A stretch of DNA of 64,000 bases from Velamenicoccus sp964471325 (GTDB taxonomy: Bacteria > Omnitrophota > Gorgyraeia > Velamenicoccales > Velamenicoccaceae): NCBI GenBank assembly GCA_964471325.1, contig CAYYFL010000003.1:62001-126000 (forward strand), given 5' to 3'. Positions 56,901 through 64,000 of the stretch are shown here, piece after piece. The first letter of the stretch is position 1; the number at the start of each line of letters is the position of its first letter. The position numbers and the translations under genes were made by a program. Below the pieces are notes generated by a model that saw only the letters and a program-made list of their open reading frames with translations, ran no database searches and was not told the DNA's origin.

Positions 56901-58457
56901 CTACAGGAAGGATCCCCGGTCCAGCGAACGATAATGGATGGCTTCCGAGAGATGCTGTGCCGTGATATCCTGGGATCCTGCCAGATCCGCAATCGTCCTT
57001 GAGATTTTCAGTATTTTGTCAAAGGCCCTGGCGCTCAAGTGAAAATTGTTCATTGCCGTCCGGAGCAGCTCGCTTCCTTCCTTTCCGAGGGCGCAATATC
57101 TTCGGGTCTGCCGGTGTGACATCTGCGCGTTGGATAAGATGCCGTCTTTTTTGCCGTCTCGGCCTTCGCCTGCGGAGAAGCGCGCTTCCTGGACAGTCCG
57201 GGCTTTATTCACTCTTTCCTTTATCTGCGCCGAACTTTCCGCAGGAGCATTGTCGCTTAATTCCTGGTATTTGATGGCGGGGACTTCTACATGGATGTCG
57301 ATCCTGTCCAATAACGGACCTGAGATCTTTCCAAGGTACTGATGGATTTTACTTTGGGAACAACGGCAAGAACGTACCGGGTCGGTGTAATACCCGCAGG
57401 GGCAGGGGTTCATCGCGGCGATCAGCATGAAGCGCGCCGGGAAATTCATGGACCTCTGAGCCCTGGCGATCCGGATACAGCCTTCTTCGAGGGGCTGGCG
57501 CAGGATCTCCAGGGCATTACGGTGGAATTCCGGAAGTTCGTCGAGGAAGAGGACGCCGTTGTGGGCGAGGCTGATTTCGCCGGGCTGGGGATTGGATCCT
57601 CCTCCGGCCAGAGCCACGTCGGAGATCGTGTGGTGGGGCGCGCGGAACGGCCTTCGGCGAAGCAGGGGGGATCCGGGCGGGGCGTAACCGGCGACAGAAT
57701 GGATTTTTGTGACTTCCAGCGATTCGTGCGTGGTCATCTCCGGAAGGATGCCGGGCAGCCGCCTTGCCAGCATGGTTTTTCCGCTTCCCGGCGGTCCGAC
57801 CAAGAGAATGTTATGTCCGCCAGCGGCGGCGATTTCCATGGCCCGCTTGGCCAGGAATTGGCCTTTGACATCCGCAAAATCCGGTTCGTCGCCGGAGTCA
57901 TGGCGGGTAACGCAGGCCATGGGGTTTCGGAACGGCTTGAGGGTTTCTGGGTTGTGGAGACCTTCTATGAGATCCCTGAGCGTTTTGAAACCGAAGACCT
58001 GGATGCCTTCCACGAGGGCTGCTTCAGGGGCATTGGCAGCAGGAAGGACAAGTTTTTTTATTCTGTGCATTAAAAGGGCCTGTGCCATGGCCAGAATGCC
58101 CTTGACGGGCCGCAAGCGGCCGTCCAGCGCAAGTTCGGCGGCAAACCAATATTCTTCGAGCAATGCAGGCTGGATCTGTTTTGATGCGGCCAGGATTCCC
58201 ATGGCAATAGGGAGATCATAAAGGGCGCCTTCCTTTTTGATGTCCGCAGGGGCCAGGCTGACCGTGATCTTGTCGGCCGGGTAGCGGAAACCGCTGTTTT
58301 TTATCCCTGAACGGACACGCTCCCTGCTTTCCTTGATGGCTGAATCAGGAAGGCCGACAATGGCCGTCTGCGGCAGGCCGTTGGCGACATCGACCTCGAT
58401 GTCTACGGGATGGGCATCCAGGCCGATAAGACCCAATGTATGCGTCTTGGCAAGCAT
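56901..58457 (-). CDS. comM: YifB/ComM-type Mg-chelatase-like AAA ATPase
   Basis: A 518-residue AAA protein on the minus strand: an N-terminal Lon-like domain (MLAKTHTLGLIGLDAHPVDIEVDVANGL), an AAA core with GPPGSGKTMLARRLPG and LFLDELPEF, and a C-terminal Mg-chelatase-like lid. ComM is a hexameric helicase that extends branch migration during natural transformation. The ATG at 58457 gives the family N terminus; the frame runs 33 bases further to a TTG. It is convergent with the response regulator and divergent from the following + strand genes. Confidence 0.93.
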   Translation of the reverse strand: MLAKTHTLGLIGLDAHPVDIEVDVANGLPQTAIVGLPDSAIKESRERVRSGIKNSGFRYPADKITVSLAPADIKKEGALYDLPIAMGILAASKQIQPALLEEYWFAAELALDGRLRPVKGILAMAQALLMHRIKKLVLPAANAPEAALVEGIQVFGFKTLRDLIEGLHNPETLKPFRNPMACVTRHDSGDEPDFADVKGQFLAKRAMEIAAAGGHNILLVGPPGSGKTMLARRLPGILPEMTTHESLEVTKIHSVAGYAPPGSPLLRRRPFRAPHHTISDVALAGGGSNPQPGEISLAHNGVLFLDELPEFHRNALEILRQPLEEGCIRIARAQRSMNFPARFMLIAAMNPCPCGYYTDPVRSCRCSQSKIHQYLGKISGPLLDRIDIHVEVPAIKYQELSDNAPAESSAQIKERVNKARTVQEARFSAGEGRDGKKDGILSNAQMSHRQTRRYCALGKEGSELLRTAMNNFHLSARAFDKILKISRTIADLAGSQDITAQHLSEAIHYRSLDRGSFL

Positions 58458-58544
58458 TTTTTGATAGAGGCTAAACCCCGCCAGGGACAACGTGTTGAAG
58501 TTTTGTAAGTCGAGCGTTTTCTGCCTTTAACGGGGTAAATCCGC

Positions 58545-58573
58545 TTGATTTTTAAAGAGGATGCAATTATAAT
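58545..58573 (+). promoter_or_regulatory. Strong promoter of a putative small RNA
   Basis: TTGATT (58545-58550), 17-base spacer, perfect TATAAT (58568-58573). Transcription would start near 58580, 200 bases before any start codon and divergent from comM. Confidence 0.7.
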
Positions 58574-58579
58574 CAACCT

Positions 58580-58757
58580 ACGACTGCCTCGGCCTTCAGG
58601 CCGAGGGTTGCCCCAGATTGATGCTGGGCCGCCTTTATGACTGCCCTGAAGGGTTGCCTGGGCGGCGAACGCATGAATTGCTGGATTTGGTCCTTTGAGG
58701 GAACAGGGCGGGAGAAGGATTTGAACAGAGGGCATCCTATCACGTGCCTTCTTTTTT
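58580..58757 (+). ncRNA. Putative structured small RNA of about 180 bases
   Basis: Between a good promoter and a terminator lies a non-coding, structured transcript of about 178 bases. The first hairpin is CCTCGGCC-TTCA-GGCCGAGG (8 perfect pairs). A larger stem closes by GCCGCC/GGGCGGC around CCCTGAAGGG. The end forms GAGGGCA/TGCCTTC plus six Ts. The 5' segment TGCCTC can also pair with GAGGGCA near the 3' end, closing the molecule. Size and shape would allow a 6S-type RNA, but I see none of the SRP, RNase P or tmRNA core motifs. Confidence 0.5.
58728..58757 (+). terminator. Intrinsic terminator of the putative small RNA
   Basis: GAGGGCA and TGCCTTC pair (one G-T) around a 10-base loop, followed by TTTTTT (58752-58757). 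The next gene begins 30 bases later. Confidence 0.6.
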
Positions 58758-58787
58758 GTCAAGAACGGCCATAGGGGATTGTCTGTC

Positions 58788-59486
58788 GTGAATAACAGGA
58801 TTAAAACAGGGGTCATCGCATTGTTGGCAGGTTTCTCGATTTTTGGATTATATCAGTCCCTGGCCTTGATGCACAAAAACAGCTATTTATTTGATCAGTT
58901 GGGGCGTCTTCAGGTCGAATTATCCGCCACCCAATTGGGATTAAATCAGACCAGGACGCTTCTGACTGAGACGTACCAGAAGAATACCCAATTGGAAAAT
59001 GAAGCGGTTTTATTGAATTCCAAGCTTGCCCGCGCCAAACAGGAGCTCGAAGAACAAAAAAACAAGATCAATTCTCTCGGGAATATCATCCAACAGGCCC
59101 GCCGGGTTAATGAATTCTTGCAAGCCCGCAATCGGGAGGTGAGCGAACAGTATGTGCGCGTGTCTTTTGAGAACCAGGAGATGAAGAAAACCCTTTCCTC
59201 GGCCGCGGAATTAAAAAAGGCGATGGCGGCGTTGCGCAAAAAACCCGCGCGTCCGGCGCCTGCGAAAAATAAACAGGTACGCAAAAAGCCGGTTCCCGTC
59301 AAAGCCGCAAGATCCAAAAAGACGGCAAAGGCCAAGAGCCCCGCGACGGTTGCGCTTCAGCCCGCCCCTGTGGATCAGACCCTGGCCGGTAACGAAGGAT
59401 TTGTGGTCAAAGACGGAGAGTCGACATTGCTGGACAGGGTCGATATCCGCGTCACGCCGGCGCCGGCAAGAGGAGGGTCTGAATGA
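58788..59486 (+). CDS. Single-pass membrane protein with coiled coil and basic tail
   Basis: A 232-residue protein: a membrane helix near the N terminus (about residues 6-24), a long coiled coil (about 30-150, QVELSATQLGLNQTRTLLTE..., LARAKQELEEQKNKI) and a Lys/Ala/Pro-rich tail (about 155-195). GTG at 58788 lies 9 bases after AGGGGA and is preferred over TTG at 58779. The layout resembles structural or division-associated envelope proteins, but no family is recognised. It overlaps the next gene by 4 bases. Confidence 0.65.
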   Translation: MNNRIKTGVIALLAGFSIFGLYQSLALMHKNSYLFDQLGRLQVELSATQLGLNQTRTLLTETYQKNTQLENEAVLLNSKLARAKQELEEQKNKINSLGNIIQQARRVNEFLQARNREVSEQYVRVSFENQEMKKTLSSAAELKKAMAALRKKPARPAPAKNKQVRKKPVPVKAARSKKTAKAKSPATVALQPAPVDQTLAGNEGFVVKDGESTLLDRVDIRVTPAPARGGSE

Positions 59487-59926
59487 AGCTTGTGCTCTAT
59501 CAGATCGTTCATAACCACGTTCTCATTGTGACTTTTTTCGCCTGGTTGACGGCGCAGACGATCAAGGTGGCGTTGGGCGTTTTGCGGACCAAGCGGTTTG
59601 ATTTTCGCTGGTTCATCGGCACGGGCGGTATGCCTTCGGCCCATTCGGCGGGATCCAGCGCTTTGGCCGTCGTGATCGGCACGGATTATGGATTCGACTC
59701 TCCTTTGTTTGCCTTGGGCGTCGTGTTTGCGATCGTGACCATGTTCGACGCCCAGGGGGTCCGCCGTTCCACAGGCAAGCAGGCATCTATCCTGAACAAG
59801 ATATTGGATGATATTTATTGGCAGGGAAAAATAGAGGAAGATCGCCTCAAGGAATTGATCGGCCACACGCCTATCGAGGTCATCATGGGGGCGATTATCG
59901 GGATCCTCTTGGGGTTGATCTATTGA
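59483..59926 (+). CDS. Divergent PAP2 (DUF212) family membrane protein
   Basis: A 147-residue protein of the DUF212/divergent PAP2 family: GGMPSAHSAGSSALA is the phosphatase-like motif and FDAQGVRRSTGKQASILNKIL the second conserved block. Three or four membrane helices are predicted. Members may act on lipid phosphates, but activity is not proven for this branch. Coupled by ATGA to the coiled-coil gene. Confidence 0.9.
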   Translation: MKLVLYQIVHNHVLIVTFFAWLTAQTIKVALGVLRTKRFDFRWFIGTGGMPSAHSAGSSALAVVIGTDYGFDSPLFALGVVFAIVTMFDAQGVRRSTGKQASILNKILDDIYWQGKIEEDRLKELIGHTPIEVIMGAIIGILLGLIY

Positions 59927-60037
59927 ACGATTTGCCGGGATTTCGAAAACATGGCTTTGTGAAAAGGGAGCTTTTTGCTTTTGGAGATCGATAGAAGCCT
60001 CGAAGTGATTTTTGATGCATAGGTGCGGTGGTGAATG

Positions 60038-60119
60038 GCCCCTCGCTTCCGGGAAGAGCGCTGACTGAAGCCTCGGGGTCAATTCCAGACAAACATATTC
60101 AGCGGGAGATTGAGAGGAA
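60038..60119 (+). repeat. Possible degenerate modular hairpin element 7
   Basis: GGCCCCTCGCTTC (60038 onward) pairs with GAAGCCTCGGGGTC (60067-60080), the GACCCCTYGCTT.../...CCTCGGGGT framing seen in element 2. The second module is missing; the sequence goes on to AGAGGAAG (60112-60119), the ribosome binding site of the next gene. A weaker member of the family. Confidence 0.5.
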
Positions 60120-60122
60120 GAT

Positions 60123-60956
60123 GTGAAAAAAAATATTTTATGGACGGCCCTCGCCGTTTGTGCCGTTGCGGTTCTTGTTTTTATCGTTTTGAGGCTGAAG
60201 GGAATGCCTGCTGCTTCAGGCAGTCAGAAGCCGGCCCTCGACGCATCTGTCGGGAATTTTGACAAGGATGTGAGCCGTGCAGAGGGGTTGTTTCAAAAGG
60301 GTGAGCTCTTGGCGGCCCGGGATGCTTTTCGGGAGATCCTTCTGAAGAATGCGGCCGATCCCGGCATCGAGGCCGTGCAAAAGAAGCTCGAAGATGTGAA
60401 CATGAAGATCATTTTGTCCGCCATCCAGGTGCCGGATGAGACGGTCATGCGGGAGGTGAAGACCGGCGATACGTTGAGCATGATCGCCGATGAATACCGC
60501 ACGACCGTCGAGATGATCAAAAAGGAGAATGGACTGACATCGGATGTCATCCGGCCGGGCATGCAGTTGAGGATCTGGACGGGCCGTTTTTCTGTTCTGG
60601 TAGATAAGTCCCAGAATCTTTTGACCCTGCGTTGTAACGGGGACGTCGTTAAGACCTACCGCGTCTCTACGGGCAAGGACAACATCACTCCTGTCGGGAC
60701 GTTCAAGATCGTCAATAAGCTCAAAAATCCTCCTTGGACGCACGCCGGCAAGGTTTATCCGCCGGAAAGCCCAGAGAATATCCTGGGGACACGCTGGATG
60801 GGTTTTGATATTCCCGGTTACGGTATCCACGGCACGACGCAACCTGAAAGCATCGGCCAGCAGGTGACGGCAGGATGTGTGCGCATGCTCAATGGGGAGG
60901 TCGAGGAACTCTACGATCTCCTGCCTGTCAATACCGAAGTCACCATCATCGACTGA
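60123..60956 (+). CDS. LysM/L,D-transpeptidase (YkuD) envelope enzyme
   Basis: A 277-residue protein: N-terminal membrane anchor or signal (about residues 5-23), a spacer, a LysM peptidoglycan-binding domain (about 115-158, VKTGDTLSMIADEYRTTVEMI) and a YkuD catalytic domain with His236 (GIHGT) and Cys252 (TAGCVRM). It forms 3-3 cross-links or attaches proteins to peptidoglycan. GTG at 60123 is the start; the ATG two bases earlier is out of frame. A degenerate hairpin element and AGAGGAAG precede it. Confidence 0.92.
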   Translation: MKKNILWTALAVCAVAVLVFIVLRLKGMPAASGSQKPALDASVGNFDKDVSRAEGLFQKGELLAARDAFREILLKNAADPGIEAVQKKLEDVNMKIILSAIQVPDETVMREVKTGDTLSMIADEYRTTVEMIKKENGLTSDVIRPGMQLRIWTGRFSVLVDKSQNLLTLRCNGDVVKTYRVSTGKDNITPVGTFKIVNKLKNPPWTHAGKVYPPESPENILGTRWMGFDIPGYGIHGTTQPESIGQQVTAGCVRMLNGEVEELYDLLPVNTEVTIID

Positions 60957-60978
60957 GCGGGTTCCCAAGGATATTTCT

Positions 60979-61947
60979 ATGATCGCCCTTGATTTTGAAA
61001 AGCCTATCGTTGAGCTTGAAAAAAAGATCCGCGAGCTCAGAAGTTTCACCGAAGAAAAGCACATCGATCTCTCGGGCGAAGTCAAGCGCCTTGAAGAGAA
61101 GCTCGAACGTCTGCGCAGGGATATCTACGGCAGATTGACGCCCTGGCAGCGCGTGCAAATCTCGCGCCATCCCCACCGGCCGTATACCCTGGACTATATT
61201 CAACTGATCCTTAAGGATTTTTTAGAGATTCACGGCGACCGGTCTTTCCGCGACGACCGTGCTATCGTGAGCGGGTTTGCCAGGCTCGACGGACAAAAGA
61301 TCATCGTGATAGGCCATCAGAAGGGGCGCGACACCAAGGAGAATCTTGTCCGTACTTTCGGCTGCGCGCATCCCGAAGGATATCGCAAAGCGTTGCGCGT
61401 CATGGAACTGGCGCAAAAGTTCGATCTCCCCATCCTTATTTTTATCGATACACCGGGGGCCTATCCCGGGATCGGCGCCGAAGAGAGGGGGCAGGCCCAG
61501 GCTGTCGCCTGGAACCTGAAGATGATGTCCGGCATCCGCGCGCCAATCGTCGCCGTCGTTATCGGCGAAGGGGGTTCCGGCGGGGCGCTCGGGATCGGTG
61601 TGGCTGACCGTGTCTGCGTCTTGGAGAATGCCTATTACTCGGTCATCTCGCCAGAAGGGTGCGCCGCGATCCTCTGGAAGAGCAGTACCAAGGCGCCTGA
61701 AGCGGCCGAGGCCCTGAAGCTGACGGCCCAGGATCTTCTGAAGTTCGGCGTGATCGACGAGATCGTCAAGGAGCCTCTCGGCGGAGCGCACCGCGATCCC
61801 GAAGAAGCGGCCAAGAATGTCAAGGCGTGCGTGAAAAAATATTTTATCGAACTCATGAAGCTCTCCAAGGATCAGCTGGTTGACCGTCGTTATCAGAAAT
61901 TCCGCGCGATGGGGCAAATTCTCGAGGAAGCCCATGAGTCCCGTTAG
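60979..61947 (+). CDS. accA: Acetyl-CoA carboxylase carboxyltransferase subunit alpha
   Basis: With AccD transfers carboxyl from biotin to acetyl-CoA, the first step of fatty acid synthesis. The 322-residue protein has the coiled-coil N terminus (LDFEKPIVELEKKIRELRSF), then HGDRSFRDDRAIVSG, FIDTPGAYPGIGAEERGQA, and EGGSGGALGIGVADRV with the oxyanion glycines. The ATG at 60979 gives the family start; the longer frame covers the preceding gene. No accD lies in the window. Confidence 0.96.
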   Translation: MIALDFEKPIVELEKKIRELRSFTEEKHIDLSGEVKRLEEKLERLRRDIYGRLTPWQRVQISRHPHRPYTLDYIQLILKDFLEIHGDRSFRDDRAIVSGFARLDGQKIIVIGHQKGRDTKENLVRTFGCAHPEGYRKALRVMELAQKFDLPILIFIDTPGAYPGIGAEERGQAQAVAWNLKMMSGIRAPIVAVVIGEGGSGGALGIGVADRVCVLENAYYSVISPEGCAAILWKSSTKAPEAAEALKLTAQDLLKFGVIDEIVKEPLGGAHRDPEEAAKNVKACVKKYFIELMKLSKDQLVDRRYQKFRAMGQILEEAHESR

Positions 61948-62077
61948 CTCTTCTTCGATAGGACAGGGGGAGGTCTGTTCTTTACGGGTTAGACATTGTA
62001 GAGAACGTTTCGTTTGGGGTTATTATGAAGAAGATGATTTTTGTTGAAGCGTTCGTTTTTTCCGGAGGTCTAACGGA

Positions 62078-62638
62078 ATGAAGGTTGAGCAGGAATTAAT
62101 CATCCTGGGACTCCTGGAGGACAAGCCGCGGCACGGCTACGAGATCAAAAAACAGATCAAGGACGTGATCAGCACGTTTGCCGCGCTGGAAGTCGAATCG
62201 ATCTACTATTCCCTTAACCTCCTTGAAAAAAGGGGATATCTCAAAAAGGCGGTCAGCGTCGGCGGCACGAGGCCGGAGAAATTCATCTACAGTCTGACGT
62301 CCAAGGGACATGAACGCTTCCAGCAGTTGCTGACGAAAAGCCTTTTGACGGCCGACCGGCCGAATTTCAGCATCGACGTCGCTCTTTATTTTCTGCCGTA
62401 TCTGCCGCCGGATGTCGCCCTGCGGCGGCTCAAAGGCCGGATACGGGTCCTCTCTAAAGTCGAGGAGGCCTTAGAGAAGCTTTCCGAACAACTTCAGGTG
62501 AAGTCCTCCTACCACCTGCATTCCATCGTCGAGCACAATCTGGAGCTTCTGCGCGCTGAAAAGAAGTTCATCCAAAACGTCAGTCAGGAGCTTACCAATA
62601 AGAATATCAATATCCCCGAGTGGCCCCACTCCTCTTAG
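62078..62638 (+). CDS. PadR family transcriptional regulator
   Basis: A 186-residue regulator: N-terminal winged helix of the PadR type (IILGLLEDKPRHGYEIKKQI, then SIYYSLNLLEKRGYLKKAVSVGG) and a helical C-terminal dimerisation region of the AphA/VirB-like kind. CGGAGG precedes the ATG by 9 bases. It lies just upstream of an acyl-CoA synthetase whose promoter carries a long palindrome, so it probably controls that gene, sensing a fatty acyl ligand. The ligand is inferred from context only. Confidence 0.9.
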   Translation: MKVEQELIILGLLEDKPRHGYEIKKQIKDVISTFAALEVESIYYSLNLLEKRGYLKKAVSVGGTRPEKFIYSLTSKGHERFQQLLTKSLLTADRPNFSIDVALYFLPYLPPDVALRRLKGRIRVLSKVEEALEKLSEQLQVKSSYHLHSIVEHNLELLRAEKKFIQNVSQELTNKNINIPEWPHSS

Positions 62639-62724
62639 CCATATTTTTCCTCTGAAGAGATATCTACACAACTAATTGAAAATGTGATAGTTAAGGTTTT
62701 GTGAAAACAAAACAAGAATAATTC

Positions 62725-62764
62725 TTGACATACTAAAATTTAATTAGTAAAATTTTACTAATTA
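62725..62764 (+). promoter_or_regulatory. Promoter with a 24-bp palindromic operator for the acyl-CoA synthetase
   Basis: TTGACA (62725-62730), 17-base spacer, TAAAAT (62748-62753). A perfect 24-bp palindrome (62741-62764; half-site TAATTAGTAAAA) is centred on the -10 box. A bound dimer would block RNA polymerase. The neighbouring PadR regulator is the obvious candidate, though the half-site is not the ATGT-type site of well-known PadR proteins. Confidence 0.75.
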
Positions 62765-62789
62765 TTTTGACCAACCTTCTTAATGTCAG

Positions 62790-62893
62790 ATATAGGGTCA
62801 TCCGCCAACGGTTTGATGGCGGATATTCAAATACTGTCATTTCAGGGTGATCCGCCTCCGGCGGCTCTTACCTAAATGATCCGGGATAATTCT
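62790..62893 (+). repeat. Leader hairpins before the acyl-CoA synthetase
   Basis: ATCCGCCA.../TGGCGGAT (about 62799-62823) and GATCCGCC...GGCGG (about 62850-62866) form two short hairpins in the 5' leader, followed by GATCCGGGAT. The ribosome binding site is poor (GGGAT). Confidence 0.45.
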
Positions 62894-64000
62894 ATGGCAA
62901 CAGAAACAATCCGTGACCTGGTAATGAAGCAGGCGGCTGCTTTTCCGAAGAAAGCCGCTATCATTTTTGAGGACCAGCCCGTCACGTTTGGCGAACTCAA
63001 GGATAGAGTCTTCCGGCTTGCCAACAATCTGACGGCCCTGGGGGTCAAGAAGGGCGATAAGGTCGCCTTGTATCTGCCGAACTGGCCGGAATATATTTAC
63101 GCCTACCTGTCTTTGTTCTCTATTGGTGCCACCGTCGTTCCTTTCGATTTCATGCTGAAGAACGACGAGCTGGAAGCTTGCTTAAACCATTCCGATTCCG
63201 TCCTTCTCGTCGCCAAGACGAGGCCCGATGTCTCTCTGGAGAATATCAAGACGCACGTGCCGAAGCTCAAGAATATCCTTCTTGTGCGTGAACGCAAAGA
63301 AGGATATCTTTCTTTCGATGACTTCATTGCCCAGGGGGCTTCCAAAGCTCCATCGACGGCCATCGGTGCATCCGATCCCGCCCTGATCCTGTATACATCG
63401 GGTTCGACCGGTCGTCCCAAAGGGGTTTGCCTGAGCTACCGGCATTTGAACGCGGCGCCGGAAGCGATGGAGTTTTTCGTGGATCTGACGCCGGCCGACG
63501 TGAAATTATCGGCCCTGCCGTTGTCGCACGGCGGCGGGCTGGTCTATCTGCAGAACTGCATTTTTTACGGCATCACCCTCATCCTTATGGAACGTTTCAT
63601 TCCCGTCGAGTATCTCAAAAATATAGAGAAATACAAGGTGACCTGTTTTCACATGGTGCCGTCGATGTATTACGCTCTTCTGCACCTCAAGGAATTTGAG
63701 AAATACGACCTTTCCAGCATCCGGTGGGTCAACGTTTTCGGCGCCCCGAATTCACCCGACGCCATCCGGCGCTTCAAGACCTATTGCCCGAATGCCAAGC
63801 TGCTTAACGGCTGGGGGATGACCGAGACAAACGCCCCGAATATCGTGACGCCCATGGGTTCCGAGAAGATCGAGTCTATCGGCCGGCCGGCGCCGTGGAT
63901 CAGCGTCCGCCTGGTCGACGATGACGATCGGGATGTCCCCGAAGGCGAGATCGGAGAGATCGTCCTGAAGAGCTGGGTGGTCATGGACGGTTATTACAAG
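62894..64000 (+). CDS. AMP-forming acyl-CoA synthetase (N-terminal part, cut by the window end)
   Basis: 369 residues of an ANL-superfamily ligase are visible, continuing past the window. The P-loop YTSGSTGRPKG and the A5 motif GWGMTE are intact, and the N-terminal domain (FGELKDRVFRLANNLTALGVKKGDKVALYLPNWPEY) is typical. It activates a fatty or aryl acid to its CoA thioester via an acyl-adenylate. The exact acid is unknown; the neighbours accA and a PadR regulator suggest fatty acids. Confidence 0.93.
   Translation, partial: MATETIRDLVMKQAAAFPKKAAIIFEDQPVTFGELKDRVFRLANNLTALGVKKGDKVALYLPNWPEYIYAYLSLFSIGATVVPFDFMLKNDELEACLNHSDSVLLVAKTRPDVSLENIKTHVPKLKNILLVRERKEGYLSFDDFIAQGASKAPSTAIGASDPALILYTSGSTGRPKGVCLSYRHLNAAPEAMEFFVDLTPADVKLSALPLSHGGGLVYLQNCIFYGITLILMERFIPVEYLKNIEKYKVTCFHMVPSMYYALLHLKEFEKYDLSSIRWVNVFGAPNSPDAIRRFKTYCPNAKLLNGWGMTETNAPNIVTPMGSEKIESIGRPAPWISVRLVDDDDRDVPEGEIGEIVLKSWVVMDGYYK

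Noticed and set aside
58706..58757. A complete minus-strand tRNA gene
   Set aside because: Only the T-loop and acceptor-like part match; the T stem cannot pair and no D or anticodon arm follows.

Overview
The window is one long co-oriented block from a moderately GC-rich bacterial chromosome. Almost every gene is on the + strand, usually spaced tightly or overlapping by 4 bases. The only minus-strand genes are a tRNA-Asp and a ComM/YifB-type ATPase. There are no transposases, integrases, phage genes or CRISPR arrays. A V-type ATPase operon in the order E-DUF2764-A-B-D-I-K (the arrangement I recall from Chlamydiae and Bacteroidetes), a TrpB2-type tryptophan synthase, HD-GYP and PilZ signalling proteins, an outer-membrane barrel and an OmpA lipoprotein point to a Gram-negative, probably anaerobic bacterium. 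The PVC/Omnitrophota region of the tree is my best guess; this is inference, not a database result.

Layout. 1-3224: end of a pyrimidine operon (pyrK, pyrD, pyrF) interrupted by a TauE/SafE-DUF1634 transporter pair. 3294-10823: V-type ATPase; the ligand pattern in subunit K suggests Na+ coupling. 10844-11358: tRNA-Val and a converging tRNA-Asp around a hairpin-rich spacer. 11546-17170: an HD-GYP receptor and small envelope or unknown proteins. 17183-23083: trpB2, a tRNA-binding-domain protein, YjbQ, a cysteine-cluster protein, DUF2156, pabB and pabC. 23130-29234: a broken four-helix-bundle gene, a DUF3857/transglutaminase lipoprotein, a TPR protein, an M48 protease and an unusual PilZ-membrane-coiled-coil-helical-barrel fusion. 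29234-36785: an EndoIII-like glycosylase, a GT-C transferase, era, an M20 peptidase, PAC2, a HAD phosphatase and an ABC exporter. 37053-47790: an ATP-grasp ligase, kamA, an EF-G-like GTPase, a YchF relative without its GTPase domain, purH, folC, mnmE and folE. 48057-56835: a desulforedoxin-like protein, a PPC-domain protein, a thioredoxin-like protein, an OmpA lipoprotein, a TMTC-like protein, a barrel, a hybrid-sensing kinase and a lone receiver. 56901-64000: comM (minus), a probable small RNA, a coiled-coil protein, DUF212, an L,D-transpeptidase, accA, a PadR regulator and the start of an acyl-CoA synthetase.

The most striking unexplained signal is a family of modular hairpin elements in the leaders of + strand genes (10161, 16224, 38075, 38250, 39829, 48794, 48904, 49374, 49508; weaker at 60038). 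Each starts with an ACTCCT-like box, holds an exchangeable long hairpin, closes with a CGGAGTT-like box, and usually carries a second hairpin that abuts an AAGGAGG ribosome binding site. Boxes complementary both to each other and to the ribosome binding site suggest an RNA switch; a mobile repeat family that supplies ribosome binding sites is the alternative.

Working together: pyr, pur, fol and pab genes supply nucleotides and folate; era, mnmE, the EF-G-like GTPase and the YchF relative serve translation; HD-GYP and PilZ proteins link c-di-GMP to the envelope; accA, PadR and the acyl-CoA synthetase concern fatty acids. Coding calls rest on recognised motifs and gene order; starts are chosen from ribosome binding site spacing where possible.
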